Positions 26,031 to 36,300 of a stretch of DNA of 64,000 bases are shown piece after piece. Under the pieces are notes generated by a model. The model had not been told where the DNA came from. It was given only the letters and a program-made list of their open reading frames with translations, and did no database searches. The translations under genes were made by a program, and so were the position numbers. Within the stretch, counting starts at the first letter, position 1. Each line of letters opens with the position of its first letter. Origin of the DNA: JADLHS01 sp964539515 (GTDB taxonomy: Bacteria > Verrucomicrobiota > Verrucomicrobiia > Limisphaerales > JADLHS01); the NCBI GenBank assembly GCA_964539515.1, contig CAZIJO010000002.1, positions 1 through 64,000 of the forward strand. The letters run 5' to 3'.

Positions 26031-27296
26031 TCAGCCAAGCCGGAAAAACTCGCGTGCGTTGTCATGCAGCATCCGGCGCGCGAGCCGTTCGGCGGTGGCC
26101 CGGCTGAAATAGCCGCTGGCCAGTTTTTCATCCAGCACTTCAGCAATCAACCGCCGCGCCGTCTGCAGCGCGCCGTAGGTTTCCTCGACATGCCAGTTGT
26201 CGCCCCCCAGCATCATCCGGGATTCGTTGGGCAGGACCTCGATCGCTTCGTGCAGCGCGAGCTTGAAGTGCGACGGGCTCAACAGGAACGACCACGTGAG
26301 ATCGAGCCAGATGTTGCGATAGACGAATGCCATGCCGAGCAGGTCGCGGCTCCACGGATACGCCAGATGCATCAGCAGGAAACGGGTGCGCGGATGCCGC
26401 TCGACCAATCCGGCGACGCCGAGCGGGTGCGAACCGCGAATGATCCCCGTGCCCAGATGCAGTTGCACCGGAATATCCCGCGCGGCCGCGATCCGGCAGA
26501 GATGATCCACGATGAAATCCCCGAACGCCTTGCGTTCCGCCGGTGGCGGCGAGGCCTTGCCCCATGCGGCCCGAGCCAATGGCTCGTTCGGCTCGTCAAA
26601 GTTAATATCCCGGTCGTAGGCGAGCGAGTTTTTGAGCGCGACCTGACCCCGCGCCGCGAGCCCGGCCACGAGTTTTTCCAAGGCATCCAAGTATTCATCG
26701 AACGACCCCGCCTTAAGCCCGACCCGCTTCAGCAGTTCATGCGCGCGATTGTCGTTGTGGTCGTGCGAATCGGGATGCCAGCCGAGCGCGAGCGAATTGG
26801 TGCGCATCACGGAACGGTAATTCGCCCCGAGCGCGGGCCGGGGATCGAGCAACGGGTCGTTGTAGGCGTCCGTAATGACCGTCGTGACCCGCGCACGGTT
26901 CAAGACTTCGTGCGGCCACTCGGGTCGGCGATGAGCGGCCCGTACCGCGGCGTCGAGCGCCTGCCAGTTGTCGCGCGTAATCTCCGGGGCGCCGCCGCCG
27001 CCGTGCAGCTCGACCACGGCGCGAACCAGATTGCGGACAAAAAAGTTTGACCCGCTGTGATCCAAAAACGGCGCGAGCGCTTCCCACGTCGTCGGCCCGG
27101 CTGCCGCGAGCATCGGATCGGCCTCGCGGGACTCGGACGGGAGGCAGTACGGCCGGGCCTGCGCCCAGCCGGCGTAGCTTTGCTGGAACAATTGCAGCAG
27201 ATTGACCTCACGTTGATGGATGATCTCGGGCAGGTGATGCTCATGCACATCCACAATCGGGAGGTGCTCGACGAATTCGCGCAGGGAATCATGCAT
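26031..27296 (-). CDS. Amidohydrolase-family metal-dependent hydrolase
   Basis: 421 residues without a signal peptide, so cytoplasmic. IVDVHEHHLPE at the N-terminus is the first-strand His-x-His metal motif of the amidohydrolase TIM barrel; VALKNSLAYDRDI supplies a candidate active-site Lys, IPVQLHLGTG a His, LLMHLAYPW another, and MMLGGDNW the late Asp. The overall pattern resembles the amidohydrolase-2 and uronate-isomerase-like group, where members decarboxylate, hydrolyse or isomerise sugar acids and related compounds. With the neighbouring RIFT-barrel protein and pectate lyases, a uronate-related substrate is conceivable but unproven. The phosphatase follows after 16 bases; the RIFT-barrel gene diverges across 68 bases. 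Confidence 0.75.
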   Translation of the reverse strand: MHDSLREFVEHLPIVDVHEHHLPEIIHQREVNLLQLFQQSYAGWAQARPYCLPSESREADPMLAAAGPTTWEALAPFLDHSGSNFFVRNLVRAVVELHGGGGAPEITRDNWQALDAAVRAAHRRPEWPHEVLNRARVTTVITDAYNDPLLDPRPALGANYRSVMRTNSLALGWHPDSHDHNDNRAHELLKRVGLKAGSFDEYLDALEKLVAGLAARGQVALKNSLAYDRDINFDEPNEPLARAAWGKASPPPAERKAFGDFIVDHLCRIAAARDIPVQLHLGTGIIRGSHPLGVAGLVERHPRTRFLLMHLAYPWSRDLLGMAFVYRNIWLDLTWSFLLSPSHFKLALHEAIEVLPNESRMMLGGDNWHVEETYGALQTARRLIAEVLDEKLASGYFSRATAERLARRMLHDNAREFFRLG

Positions 27297-27364
27297 AAAC
27301 TGACAGGCAAATCTGACTGGGGATGGTGGGCGGTGTCAACGTCGATGCGCGAAAGGGTGCAGCT

Positions 27365-29722
27365 ATGGATTGCACCCGCCATCGCGGCTGGCTATACCGA
27401 CGCGCAACAATGCTACGCATGCTCGCCATCGTGCTGCTCGGCCTGCTGTCCGGCGGGACCGGCAGTGCGGCGCCGCATGGTGACGCCAGCATCACCATCA
27501 CGCCGGCCGCCACGGGCGAACAGCTCGTCCGTACTTCGCTACCGTTGCCCCGCGGGTTGCTACGGGAGGGCCAGCAATTCGTCGCAACGGATGGCCGGCG
27601 AAAAGTCGCCGCGGCGGTCCGCCCTTTGTCATGGCATCCGGTCACGAACGACGAACCCAAATCCGTACGACGGGCCTTGGTGACATTTCCCTACAAGTTT
27701 GCCACCACCGCGCCGGTGACATTTTCGCTCCGCCCGATCAAAGCTGGCAACTCAGCGCCGCGTGGGTTGCCGGTAACGGCAGTCCTCCGAGACGAGACCG
27801 TGACGCTGACCTGGAAGAACGGGGAACGGGTGGAAATGAGCCTCCTTGCACCGGCACGAAAGTCCAGCGAACCGCCCCGAATCGAAGTAGTCGAAGACCA
27901 TGACGCCTATCGCTGGCAACGGTGGCATTTTCCCGATCCGCAGTGGCCGCGGATCATCGAATTGCGCTGCGATATCCTCGGCGGAGTGGTGCTCGTCGCC
28001 CATTTGCAACGCAATCTGCCCGAGGACGGACGCGCGCCCAACTTCGGCTGGGACGCCAAGACGCGGGTCGCTTCGGTCAGCGGCATATCAACCAACACAA
28101 CCGTGACTTTGAAGGGTGAATCCTTCCGTCACCACTTCGCCGGGGGTGCCAACGCCCGCTTCGTGCTCGGGAAAGACGGCCTGGCCTTTTACCACCCAGC
28201 GGCACCCCTGAAACGCCGGGGGCAGATTGAAATTTCCTTTCCTGCAGCCGGTGAACTCGACTACCGCTACTATCGTTGCACCGCCGACGAGGAGGTGCCG
28301 ATGCAGCCAGCCTCCTGGCAACGGGCGGAGGTGGTCATCGCCCCGTCCCACCTGGCCCCACTTTCCGTCACGCTGGAATCGCCGCATCAAGTCAGCGTGC
28401 CACCGGCCTGGTGGCAGGAACTATACGGCGTTGAAGGCGCGCCAGCGGGCGCACTGCCATCCGAGCTGAACGCCCTGGTCGATTACCACCGCAACGCGGT
28501 CCTACGCAGCATGGCCGTGGGCGACGACTGGGGGAATGTAATCGGCTACTCGGACGCGGCGCCGCACGGCGGGATTATCGGCATGAACCGGCTCAATCAT
28601 TGTGCGGCGATTTTTGAGGAAGGCTGGCGCAGCGGCGACCGCCGGTTGCTCGAAACGGGCGTGCTCTGGTGCGACAATTTTTACGATCAATCCATCTGGT
28701 GGGGCGAAAAGGAACGGGGCGGCACGCGCTACAACAATGTGATCGGAATGAATCAAACGCCACCCGACAAAAAATACATGTGGCGTTCCAACAGCTCGGT
28801 GAATTTCTGCACGAAAGGCTACGATGCCTTCTGGCTCGCGTGGGAACAGACCGGCGATCCGCGCCTGCGCGAGGCCCTGGACGCCCAGGTTGCCTATGCC
28901 GCGCAGCACCTCCACGCCGACCGGGGGGAGTGCCGGAATATCGGGGACGTGCGCGACTTCATCCGCCTGTATCGCGATACCGGCGAACGGCGCTATCTTG
29001 ACGAGGCCCTGCGCTTGTTCCGCGAATTGCGCCACAAGCTTTCCACCGGTGATCTTTTCGACCAAGGCGGCAAGCCGCTCGATCCGGACCCGCCGTTTAT
29101 TGACGAAGACCAGCGCGGATTGACCGTGGGCTACGCGAAACCGTACATCATCGGCTACGCTCTGGCGGGGCTGCCGGAATTGTCACCCTGGGCGCCGGAC
29201 GAACCAAAGCTGCGCGACGTGGTGCGGGCGGTCGCAGATTTTCTCGCAGATAGCCAGGACCCGATCGGCGGCTGGCGTTATCCGCATCCGCGCACCAGTG
29301 CCATTATCATGAGCCAGGCGCTGGAGCATGCCTGGCAAATCACGCAGGCGGCCCGGCTGCTTGGACCGGAGGCGAAGTGGCTCGACGCCATCGAAGCGAC
29401 CTTGCGCCAGCGAATTCATGGCTGGCGGCGCACGGGTCAGATCTTCAGCGGCCTTGATGGCTGGGAGATCACCACCGGCAAAGTCAAAGACCGGAAGGAA
29501 CTTTACGATCTGTACCGGAAACCGGCTGACCGGGACCCGAGCCGCGACTACACCGATGGGCGTGCCAGTTTTGGCGGCGCGCCTCCGGAAGGCATCGTTT
29601 ATTTCACCGAAGTCCTCGCGTATTATTTGCAGCACCGCCCGGCGGCGCGGCTGCTGGCAGAGCCCGAACCCGACAGCCCGCTGGGCCAGGTGTTGTCCCG
29701 TGTTCCCGCAACTCCGCCATGA
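27365..29722 (+). CDS. Exported RIFT-barrel / six-hairpin glycosidase-like protein
   Basis: 785 residues. A signal peptide (MLRMLAIVLLGLLSGGTGSA) precedes a beta domain (SITITPAATGEQLVRTSLPL to VTFSLRPIKAG) resembling the first domain of exo-rhamnogalacturonan lyase-like proteins, more beta sandwich, and an alpha/alpha helical-hairpin region from about residue 370 (GGIIGMNRLNHCAAIFEEGW, NFCTKGYDAFWLAWEQTGD, YAAQHLHADRGECRNIGD). This combination suggests polysaccharide lyase or glycosidase activity on rhamnogalacturonan-like chains, but I cannot assign catalytic residues. The ATG at 27365 follows AAGGGTG; an ATG at 27410 directly before the signal sequence is equally possible. Its stop overlaps the next start (ATGA). 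Confidence 0.65.
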   Translation: MDCTRHRGWLYRRATMLRMLAIVLLGLLSGGTGSAAPHGDASITITPAATGEQLVRTSLPLPRGLLREGQQFVATDGRRKVAAAVRPLSWHPVTNDEPKSVRRALVTFPYKFATTAPVTFSLRPIKAGNSAPRGLPVTAVLRDETVTLTWKNGERVEMSLLAPARKSSEPPRIEVVEDHDAYRWQRWHFPDPQWPRIIELRCDILGGVVLVAHLQRNLPEDGRAPNFGWDAKTRVASVSGISTNTTVTLKGESFRHHFAGGANARFVLGKDGLAFYHPAAPLKRRGQIEISFPAAGELDYRYYRCTADEEVPMQPASWQRAEVVIAPSHLAPLSVTLESPHQVSVPPAWWQELYGVEGAPAGALPSELNALVDYHRNAVLRSMAVGDDWGNVIGYSDAAPHGGIIGMNRLNHCAAIFEEGWRSGDRRLLETGVLWCDNFYDQSIWWGEKERGGTRYNNVIGMNQTPPDKKYMWRSNSSVNFCTKGYDAFWLAWEQTGDPRLREALDAQVAYAAQHLHADRGECRNIGDVRDFIRLYRDTGERRYLDEALRLFRELRHKLSTGDLFDQGGKPLDPDPPFIDEDQRGLTVGYAKPYIIGYALAGLPELSPWAPDEPKLRDVVRAVADFLADSQDPIGGWRYPHPRTSAIIMSQALEHAWQITQAARLLGPEAKWLDAIEATLRQRIHGWRRTGQIFSGLDGWEITTGKVKDRKELYDLYRKPADRDPSRDYTDGRASFGGAPPEGIVYFTEVLAYYLQHRPAARLLAEPEPDSPLGQVLSRVPATPP

Positions 29723-30882
29723 AGAAAATCAAAATCTTCGCCCTTCGAGTCCTTGCCCTGATCGCATCAGCGTTGCCAGCGGTTGCCGCGCCGGAATCAT
29801 TTCAATCGCCCGGCGTCGTCAAAAACCTGCCGGTGTTCCACGAGCACCTGGCGGGGCGAATGGAGTATCCACTGTCCTGGCTGCACGGCGGTCACGGTGA
29901 GTTTGATTCCTGGCGGCAACAAGCCCGCGCCAGAGTGATGACATCCCTGCTGCTGCCGCCGCCGGTCGCCGCCTTCGCGCCGGTCGTCATCGCGGAACAA
30001 GACCGCGGCAGCTATGTTGCCCGCAAAGTGGTGTTCAATCTCCCCGGCGACAGCCGGGTGCTCGCGTATCTGCTCGCTCCCAAGGCGGCGGGCCCGCACC
30101 CGGCGGTGCTGCTCCTGCACGATCACGGCGCAAAATTCGACATCGGCAAGGAAAAAGTAATCGCGCCTTGGGACGACAAACCGGAGAAGCTCGATTCGGC
30201 GCGCAAATGGGTGGAAAAATACTATGGCAACCGGTTCCTTGGCGACGAACTCGCAAAACGCGGCTACGTCTGCCTCGCCACCGACATGCTCAACTGGTCG
30301 GATCGCGGCGGGGGTGGCTACGACGGGCAGGAGAAACTGGCCGCCAATCTCCTTCAGTTCGGCACGAGCTTCGCCGGCCTGATCGCCCATGAGGATTTGC
30401 GCGCGGCGGAATTTCTGGCAATGCAACCAGACGTGGACCCGAAGCGGGTCGGGGCCATGGGGCTTTCGGTGGGCGGCTTTCGCACGTGGCAGATCGCCGC
30501 GCTTTCCGATCGCATCGCCGCCGGGGTATCCGTTTGCTGGATGGCGACAGCAAAAGGTTTATTATTCCCGGGCAACAACCAGACCACGGGTCAGTCTGCC
30601 TTCACGATGATCCATCCGGGCTTGGCCAACTTCCTCGATTACCCGGACGTCGCCAGCATCGCGTGTCCGAAGCCAATGATGTTCCTGGGCGGACGCCGCG
30701 ATGCGCTTTTCCCGCTGGCAGCAATCGAAGAAGCGTTCACCAAGATGCGCCGCGTGTGGCAATCGCAGAACGCCGGCGCAAAACTTGAAACGCGGCTCTA
30801 CGATGCGCCGCATGAATTCAACATTACGATGCAGGACGAAGCGTTCGCATGGCTGGACGCCCGATTGCAACCGGCGAATTGA
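29719..30882 (+). CDS. Exported alpha/beta-hydrolase esterase (dienelactone-hydrolase-like)
   Basis: 387 residues with a signal peptide ending near LPAVAA. Alpha/beta-hydrolase fold: HPAVLLLHDHGAKFD forms the oxyanion region, GLSVGGF is the nucleophile elbow (Ser250), GRRDALFP gives Asp328 and APHEFN gives His365. Relatives are annotated as acetylxylan-esterase-like or dienelactone-hydrolase-like and often accompany polysaccharide-degrading enzymes, removing acyl groups. Translation is probably coupled to the preceding RIFT-barrel gene by a 4-base ATGA overlap. It converges on the pectate lyase gene across a very strong hairpin. Confidence 0.8.
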   Translation: MKKIKIFALRVLALIASALPAVAAPESFQSPGVVKNLPVFHEHLAGRMEYPLSWLHGGHGEFDSWRQQARARVMTSLLLPPPVAAFAPVVIAEQDRGSYVARKVVFNLPGDSRVLAYLLAPKAAGPHPAVLLLHDHGAKFDIGKEKVIAPWDDKPEKLDSARKWVEKYYGNRFLGDELAKRGYVCLATDMLNWSDRGGGGYDGQEKLAANLLQFGTSFAGLIAHEDLRAAEFLAMQPDVDPKRVGAMGLSVGGFRTWQIAALSDRIAAGVSVCWMATAKGLLFPGNNQTTGQSAFTMIHPGLANFLDYPDVASIACPKPMMFLGGRRDALFPLAAIEEAFTKMRRVWQSQNAGAKLETRLYDAPHEFNITMQDEAFAWLDARLQPAN

Positions 30883-30892
30883 CAGAAGAAGC

Positions 30893-30958
30893 AGCCGCCG
30901 ACGAAAGGAGGCGGAACGTGCGCCCGCGCGATTGGTCCGCCTCCTCACGTCGGCGGCT
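30893..30958. terminator. Bidirectional hairpin between esterase and pectate lyase genes
   Basis: Two perfect stems stacked around a 3x3 internal loop: AGCCGCCGACG (30893-30903) pairs with CGTCGGCGGCT (30948-30958) and GGAGGCGGA (30907-30915) with TCCGCCTCC (30936-30944), with a 20-base loop. It begins ten bases after the esterase stop and overlaps the stop codon of the convergent lyase gene. There is no T tract, so it may act with Rho or protect 3' ends. Confidence 0.55.
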
Positions 30959-32381
30959 ACAGGCGATTGAGGTATTCTTCCAGGTTCGTGTAACCGTCAC
31001 CATCCAGGTCCGCGTTGCGGTCGTCCGGGTCCGCGGGATTCAATCCATGGGCCTGCTCCCAAGCATCGGCCATCCCATCCCGATCCCGATCCGCCGGAGC
31101 CGGTGCGCTGTGGAGTGTCGGCCACCCGCCTACTTCCGCTTGTGAATCCAAAAGTTTACCCCGGTGGTGGCGAACATCGTCGATGACCCGGATATCCACA
31201 GCGTCGCGATGCAATGATGCCCCGGCCCGGGCGAGGACGAGTTCCGCGGCTTCGAGAGCCGGCTGGGTCAGGGGCGTATCTGCGGCCGGGACGGGGGAAG
31301 TGTCGGTTTTCCAATCCGCGACGCTGCCGCGGTATTGGTAGCCGGTGCCGGAATGCAGCCAGCGCTTGAAATCGAGCGCGGCGTAATTGTCACGGGTCAA
31401 ATCGGCGCGCCCTTCAAACACATTGCCGTTCATGTAACCTCTGGCCAGGTCGGGCAGGCTGCCTTTCATCGCGATGGGCAGTTTCGTCGGATCGGTCATG
31501 GGCCCAGGCCGGAAGACGTTGTTGACGCAATTGATGAAGTGATCGGCGAAGTTGGCGGTGCCGCCGGCGCTCCAGTTGTAGATGAGGTTGTTGCGGAAAT
31601 CCACGAGGTAACGCGGCGGTGCCTTTGCACTGCCCAGGGTGGGATGGCGATCCCGACAGGTGGAATAAAGGTTGTGGTGCAGGGAAAGGTTGCCGGACAA
31701 ATCGCGATACGAGGCGCCCATGGCGTGATCTGTTTTATTGTGCAAGCTGCGATTCAGCGCCTCGCTAAGGAGGCACCATTGCACGGTCACGTTGCCGCCG
31801 CGCCGCAGGTCATGCGTGCCGTCAATCGCCCAACTCAACGAACAGTGATCGATGATCAAGCGGTCAATGTCCTCCGTGTTGAGGGCGTCGTCGCCGCCCC
31901 TCGCGCCTTTCTCCTTGTGCTCGTCGCCGAGGCGGACCCGCAGATAGCGCACGATCACGTTGGTGGCGTTCTTGATCTGAAACGTGAAATCCTTGAGCGT
32001 GATGCCGGCGCCCGGCGCGGTCTGGCCGGCGATGGTGATGGCGGATTTGTCGAGCGTGAGCCGGCTCTTCAGTTCGATCGTGCCGGACGTCTCGAACACG
32101 ATGGTGCGCGGACCCGCCGCGGTGCGAATTCCTTCGCGGAGCGAGCCGGGGCCGGAATCGTTCAGGTGGGTGACAATATAAACATCTCCGCCTCTTCCAC
32201 CGGTGGCAAACCGTCCAAAGCCTTCGGCGCCCGGGAAGGCGAGGTGTTCCTTGGCCGACGCGGCGTCGGCCGCCCCGGAAAATGCTGCGGCGAGCAACAG
32301 GAGGACGAAGCCCCAAAAATGGTGATCCCAACGGTCGAAGTTCTTTCGGCAGAGTTTCACAGGGCAAAGATCAGGCAGCAT
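30957..32381 (-). CDS. Secreted pectate-lyase-like protein with calcium-loop tail (1)
   Basis: 474 residues: signal peptide (VLLLLAAAFSGAADA), then a right-handed beta-helix of the pectate lyase 1 superfamily beginning LAFPGAEGFGRFATGGRGG, with ITIAGQTAPGAGITLKDF, VRYLRVRLGDEH, IDRLIIDHCSLSWAID, VTVQWCLLSEAL and YRDLSGNLSLHHN. The tail DRDRDGMADAWEQAHGLNPA / DLDGDGYTNLEEYLNRL is a thrombospondin-type-3/dockerin-like calcium segment. It likely cleaves pectate-type polysaccharides by beta-elimination outside the cytoplasm. The beta-helix start is strikingly similar to the lyase at 36548. The ATG at 32379-32381 is preceded by GGAGAAG somewhat far upstream. Confidence 0.82.
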   Translation of the reverse strand: MLPDLCPVKLCRKNFDRWDHHFWGFVLLLLAAAFSGAADAASAKEHLAFPGAEGFGRFATGGRGGDVYIVTHLNDSGPGSLREGIRTAAGPRTIVFETSGTIELKSRLTLDKSAITIAGQTAPGAGITLKDFTFQIKNATNVIVRYLRVRLGDEHKEKGARGGDDALNTEDIDRLIIDHCSLSWAIDGTHDLRRGGNVTVQWCLLSEALNRSLHNKTDHAMGASYRDLSGNLSLHHNLYSTCRDRHPTLGSAKAPPRYLVDFRNNLIYNWSAGGTANFADHFINCVNNVFRPGPMTDPTKLPIAMKGSLPDLARGYMNGNVFEGRADLTRDNYAALDFKRWLHSGTGYQYRGSVADWKTDTSPVPAADTPLTQPALEAAELVLARAGASLHRDAVDIRVIDDVRHHRGKLLDSQAEVGGWPTLHSAPAPADRDRDGMADAWEQAHGLNPADPDDRNADLDGDGYTNLEEYLNRL

Positions 32382-32495
32382 GCCGCTTCGACTTCTCCGC
32401 CGTCACAAGGTTGACCATTGAGTAGTAGCCAGAACTGGAACTCCCTCGAAGCCGGGGGAATGTTCGGGAGGATGCCTGCGCCGTATGCAGTCGTT

Positions 32496-33269
32496 TCAAA
32501 GGTTTGTGGTTGTGCGGGCTTGAAGCCACGTGATGTCCGAATTGTTGAATTGACGAATTCCGAAAGGGAACGGGGCCACATAGATCACAACCGAGAGCGT
32601 GCGACGATCTTTCCACTTGTGACATTCCGTGTGCCCATCCGCGTAACCGAAGCTGCAACTGCCCTGATGGAAACTTGCGGGCATGCTTTGCCAGTCGTAA
32701 AGCCCCATCTTTACCGCGAACGCGGCGTCGTTGATCGAATCAGGAAGTTCCTCAACCAGAACCCACAGGTCCGCCGGTCGGGGGCTGACCATGTCGGCGG
32801 ACTGCTTGTAGATTCTCCACGGGGGGGAGTCTGCATGGCCATTGCTGGCTGCGACGCGGAACTGCTGATTCATTGAGTAGGTGCGCGTGCGAGGCTCGCC
32901 ATGGGATCCGAATGACAGGCTTTTGTCCGCCGGACATTTGAACGCAGCGAGACTGTTAACGTAAGGCCAAAGCAACGATTCCTTGATCAACGCTTCGTTT
33001 GTGTTGTGAGCCGAGCCGTTGTAGTCCAAAAGGCCGTTCATCCAACCGAAAGCATCCGGCAAACGGTCAGTATTGTCGGAGGCATACATTTGCCAGCCTC
33101 GGATGAGTTGCCGCAGGTTGTTTTGGCATTGGAACGCATGGTCGCTCACGCGACTCCGTGCGAGGGCTGGAGTCAACAGCAGCGCCAATAAGGCGACGAC
33201 CGCAATCACTGTTGCCAGATCAAATCTGGTGAAAGCTCCTTCGTCGTGCGGAAGTCGTGAAAAGCTCAT
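32496..33269 (-). CDS. H-X9-DG pseudopilin-like protein 3
   Basis: 257 residues. The leader EGA-FTRFDLATVIAVVALLALL again has Ala at -1 and Asp at +5 instead of Gly and Glu of canonical prepilins. The globular part shares NNLRQLIRGWQMYASDN, a Cys-containing FKCPAD, RTYSMNQQF and the H-x9-D-G signature FHQGSCSFGYADGH with the proteins at 9050 and 10048. ATG at 33267-33269 was chosen because GGAGGTG lies four bases upstream; an ATG at 33311 would add 14 residues. It follows the PD40 gene on the same strand by 70 bases. Confidence 0.78.
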   Translation of the reverse strand: MSFSRLPHDEGAFTRFDLATVIAVVALLALLLTPALARSRVSDHAFQCQNNLRQLIRGWQMYASDNTDRLPDAFGWMNGLLDYNGSAHNTNEALIKESLLWPYVNSLAAFKCPADKSLSFGSHGEPRTRTYSMNQQFRVAASNGHADSPPWRIYKQSADMVSPRPADLWVLVEELPDSINDAAFAVKMGLYDWQSMPASFHQGSCSFGYADGHTECHKWKDRRTLSVVIYVAPFPFGIRQFNNSDITWLQARTTTNL

Positions 33270-33339
33270 CACACCTCCGGGCGGGACAGTTTGCAAGTTG
33301 GATTTGTTCATAGTGGCTTGGAGAATCCAGAAAAACGGT

Positions 33340-36300
33340 TCACTGTGCTACGACACGATAAAGTCTTTGAGCAATACCAACTGTCTGGTCGTTGAACCAG
33401 CCCTGATTACCCACGATGGTCACGCCGTTGTCGAGGTCCTGCCAGGTTGGGTCCGCCGAGTCGTTCTTGAATTGAACGCGATACGTTCTGCCGGCAACTG
33501 TCGGCCAGGTGAGCCAGCAGCCTTTGGGCGAGTTTGGCCCCGAAACGATGGTTACGCGGAACAAGGGAACCATGTTCGTAGAAACTAGGCTGTACGCGAA
33601 GACGTCGTTGTAATGGTTGAAATCGTGGGCGATGAGATCGGAGGCAGCCGAGGCGAAAGCAATCGTCTTGCCGTCGCCACTGAAGACGGGCGTGAGTGAT
33701 CGATTATTGGCGGATGTGCCGGGGAAACCGCCCGCGCTTAGGAGCAGTGTGGCGCCAGTGGTTCGGTCCCAAACGAAGACGTCGGGGACGCCATTTAAAT
33801 CGTTGGGGACGAGGTTGCTCGCTGCGCTGCGATAGGCGACAAAGCGCCCGTCTGGAGTGATATCTGGCGAGTCGGAGACGCCATTTGCGGCACCATCAAA
33901 GGCGCGACTCACGAGTAGATTTGAGGAAGTCTGGAAGTCGTAGAAGTAGATGTCCGCGAGGCCGTTGGTGTCGCCAGGCGCATTCGTGCCGGCGGTCTGG
34001 TAAATGAGATACCGCCCATCCGCACTGAATTTTAGATAGCGTGATGCGGCGGAAGCGATCGGGAAGTTGGTACCCGCGACTCGATCCACGACCTGGAGTT
34101 GCCAGGTGCTCAACAGGCAAGCAACGCGGTTGCCGTCTGGGCTGATGGCGACATTCGTCAACGTGTTCGGCAGCGTGGCTGTGTAGATTCGCGTGTGAGA
34201 TTGAGAATCCCAAATCCACAAACTGTTGCCTGCGGAACCGCGCGAGGCGACATACCGGCCATCAGGCGTCATCGCGGCTGCGAGCGACGTTGGCCCGGTC
34301 ACATTGGTGGAAACGGCGTAAGTGACGTTCGCTACCAAATCCCTCCAAAACACATTGTCTGCGGTCGTACCAAACGAACCAACAGCGAGATCGCTGGCGA
34401 AACTGTGGAGCAGAACTGCATGGCCATCGGTGCTGAGAGCGGGAGACGACGAGGCTCGGTTGGCGCCGAACCCATTCATGTTTGCACTCGCCAACACCGT
34501 GCGGCCCGTTTGCAAATCCCGCACGAACACGTCAAACGCGGCATTCGTGTCGCCCGGCACGATGTTATCGGCGCTGCTGGTAAACGCCACGTAGCGGCCA
34601 TCGGGGCTGATCACCGGCTCGAAAGACCAGCCGTTCGCGGGCGAGATTCCGTTGCTGTCCACACTGATGAGGATGTTGGTTCCGGTCAGAAGATCACGCA
34701 CCAGCACGTCCCGAAATCCGTTCGTATCATTTGGGAATAAGTTCTCCGCGTCGCTGACGAACACGACGTAACGCCCATCACCGCTCCACGACAGAGCCGG
34801 TAACAAACTGGGACCATTGGGCGTCACCGAGGCCAAATCCGCGTCCCTCGCGGAGATCAACTCCGTGACATTGAGCGCTGTGTGCCGGACGAAGACGTCA
34901 CCGTTCCGGTTGATATCGCCGGCCACGCGACTGCCATCTGGCACCGCAAACGCGGTCAGACGACCATCCCCACTGAGGCGCGGAACTGCCATGGCTCCGT
35001 CCTCCAATCCTGCGCCATTCGTATCAGTATCCAGCAAGCTTGTGACGCCCGTCTGCATATCGCGCAGGAACAGATGGTATTCACCGGCGAGCGCATTCGT
35101 AACCAGGTTGGTGGCGCTGCTCATGAACGCCACGAACCGGCCGTCGGGCGTGATCGCCGGCCAGTCGCAGATGGCGTTGGTCGGTGCTGCGCCGTCAAGG
35201 CCGACGCTTACGAGCAGGTTTGTGCCCGTCTGGGCGTCCCAGAGTTGGATGAGGGTGTTGTTCACGACCCCAGCCCCAACGTTGACTACAAACACAATGA
35301 AGCGGCCATCGGGCGTCATGACCGGGTTAACGGTATCTTCGACGGTCGTCGCGGGTCTGGCGGCATTGGTAGATATGACGTCGGTTGCCCCGGAGCCGAG
35401 ATTAAAGCGCAGCACAATTCCCGAAAATGTGTTGGTCGTTTGGCCGACTTCGTACGCAACAAACTGACCGTCATCGCTGATCATGTGGCCAAAGGAAATC
35501 GCGTTGGGCTTATTTTGGAAGAGTTGCAACGCCGTGCGCGCGTAACTGCTGGCCCAAATGGTTGTTCCCGCCAACGTATCGCGGACGTAAATGTCGCCGT
35601 AGTTCGTGGTGCCGGGCAGGAGGCCGATTGCGCTGCTGTAGTACACGACGTAGCGCCCATCCGGGGTAATCTGCGGCGACTCCGAGCTTCGGTTGGCTGT
35701 CCTCGCACCAACGCTGACCAAGGTCGTGGTTTGCGTTTGCAAATCGCGGAGGAATACATCGGGAATGCCGTTCGTGTCGTCCGGCACAAGGTTGTTAGCC
35801 GCGCTGACGAACGCAACGTAGCGCCCGTCCGGGGTCATTGTCGCACTGCGCGAGCCGCCGTTGCCAACGCCGCCGTTCGTGCCGGCACTGACGAGCACAG
35901 TTGTTGCGGCGGCGATTTCCCGGATGAACACATCCGTACTGCTGTTCGTATCATCTTCAACGAGGTCACTGGCGTTGCTCTCGAAGAGCACGTAAGCGCC
36001 ATTCGTTGACATCCCGGCTGGGAGAGAGTCGCCATTGCCTCCGCCGGTACCAGAGATACCCGCACTCACCAACAGGGTGGTCGCGTTCGTGCGATCGCGC
36101 AGGAAAACATTCAACCGTGGTACAACCGACGCCACCAGCGTTGGGCTATTGGTGATTACGGGCAGATCGTTGGCCGAACTGGCGAACAGCACGAAACGAC
36201 CGTCGTGGCTGATAATGGGAAGTCCGGAATCGCCGTTCGCCGACGCAGATGCCGGAGCGGTTGCATCCATGGTTGAGACAATCTGTACCGGACCGCCCGC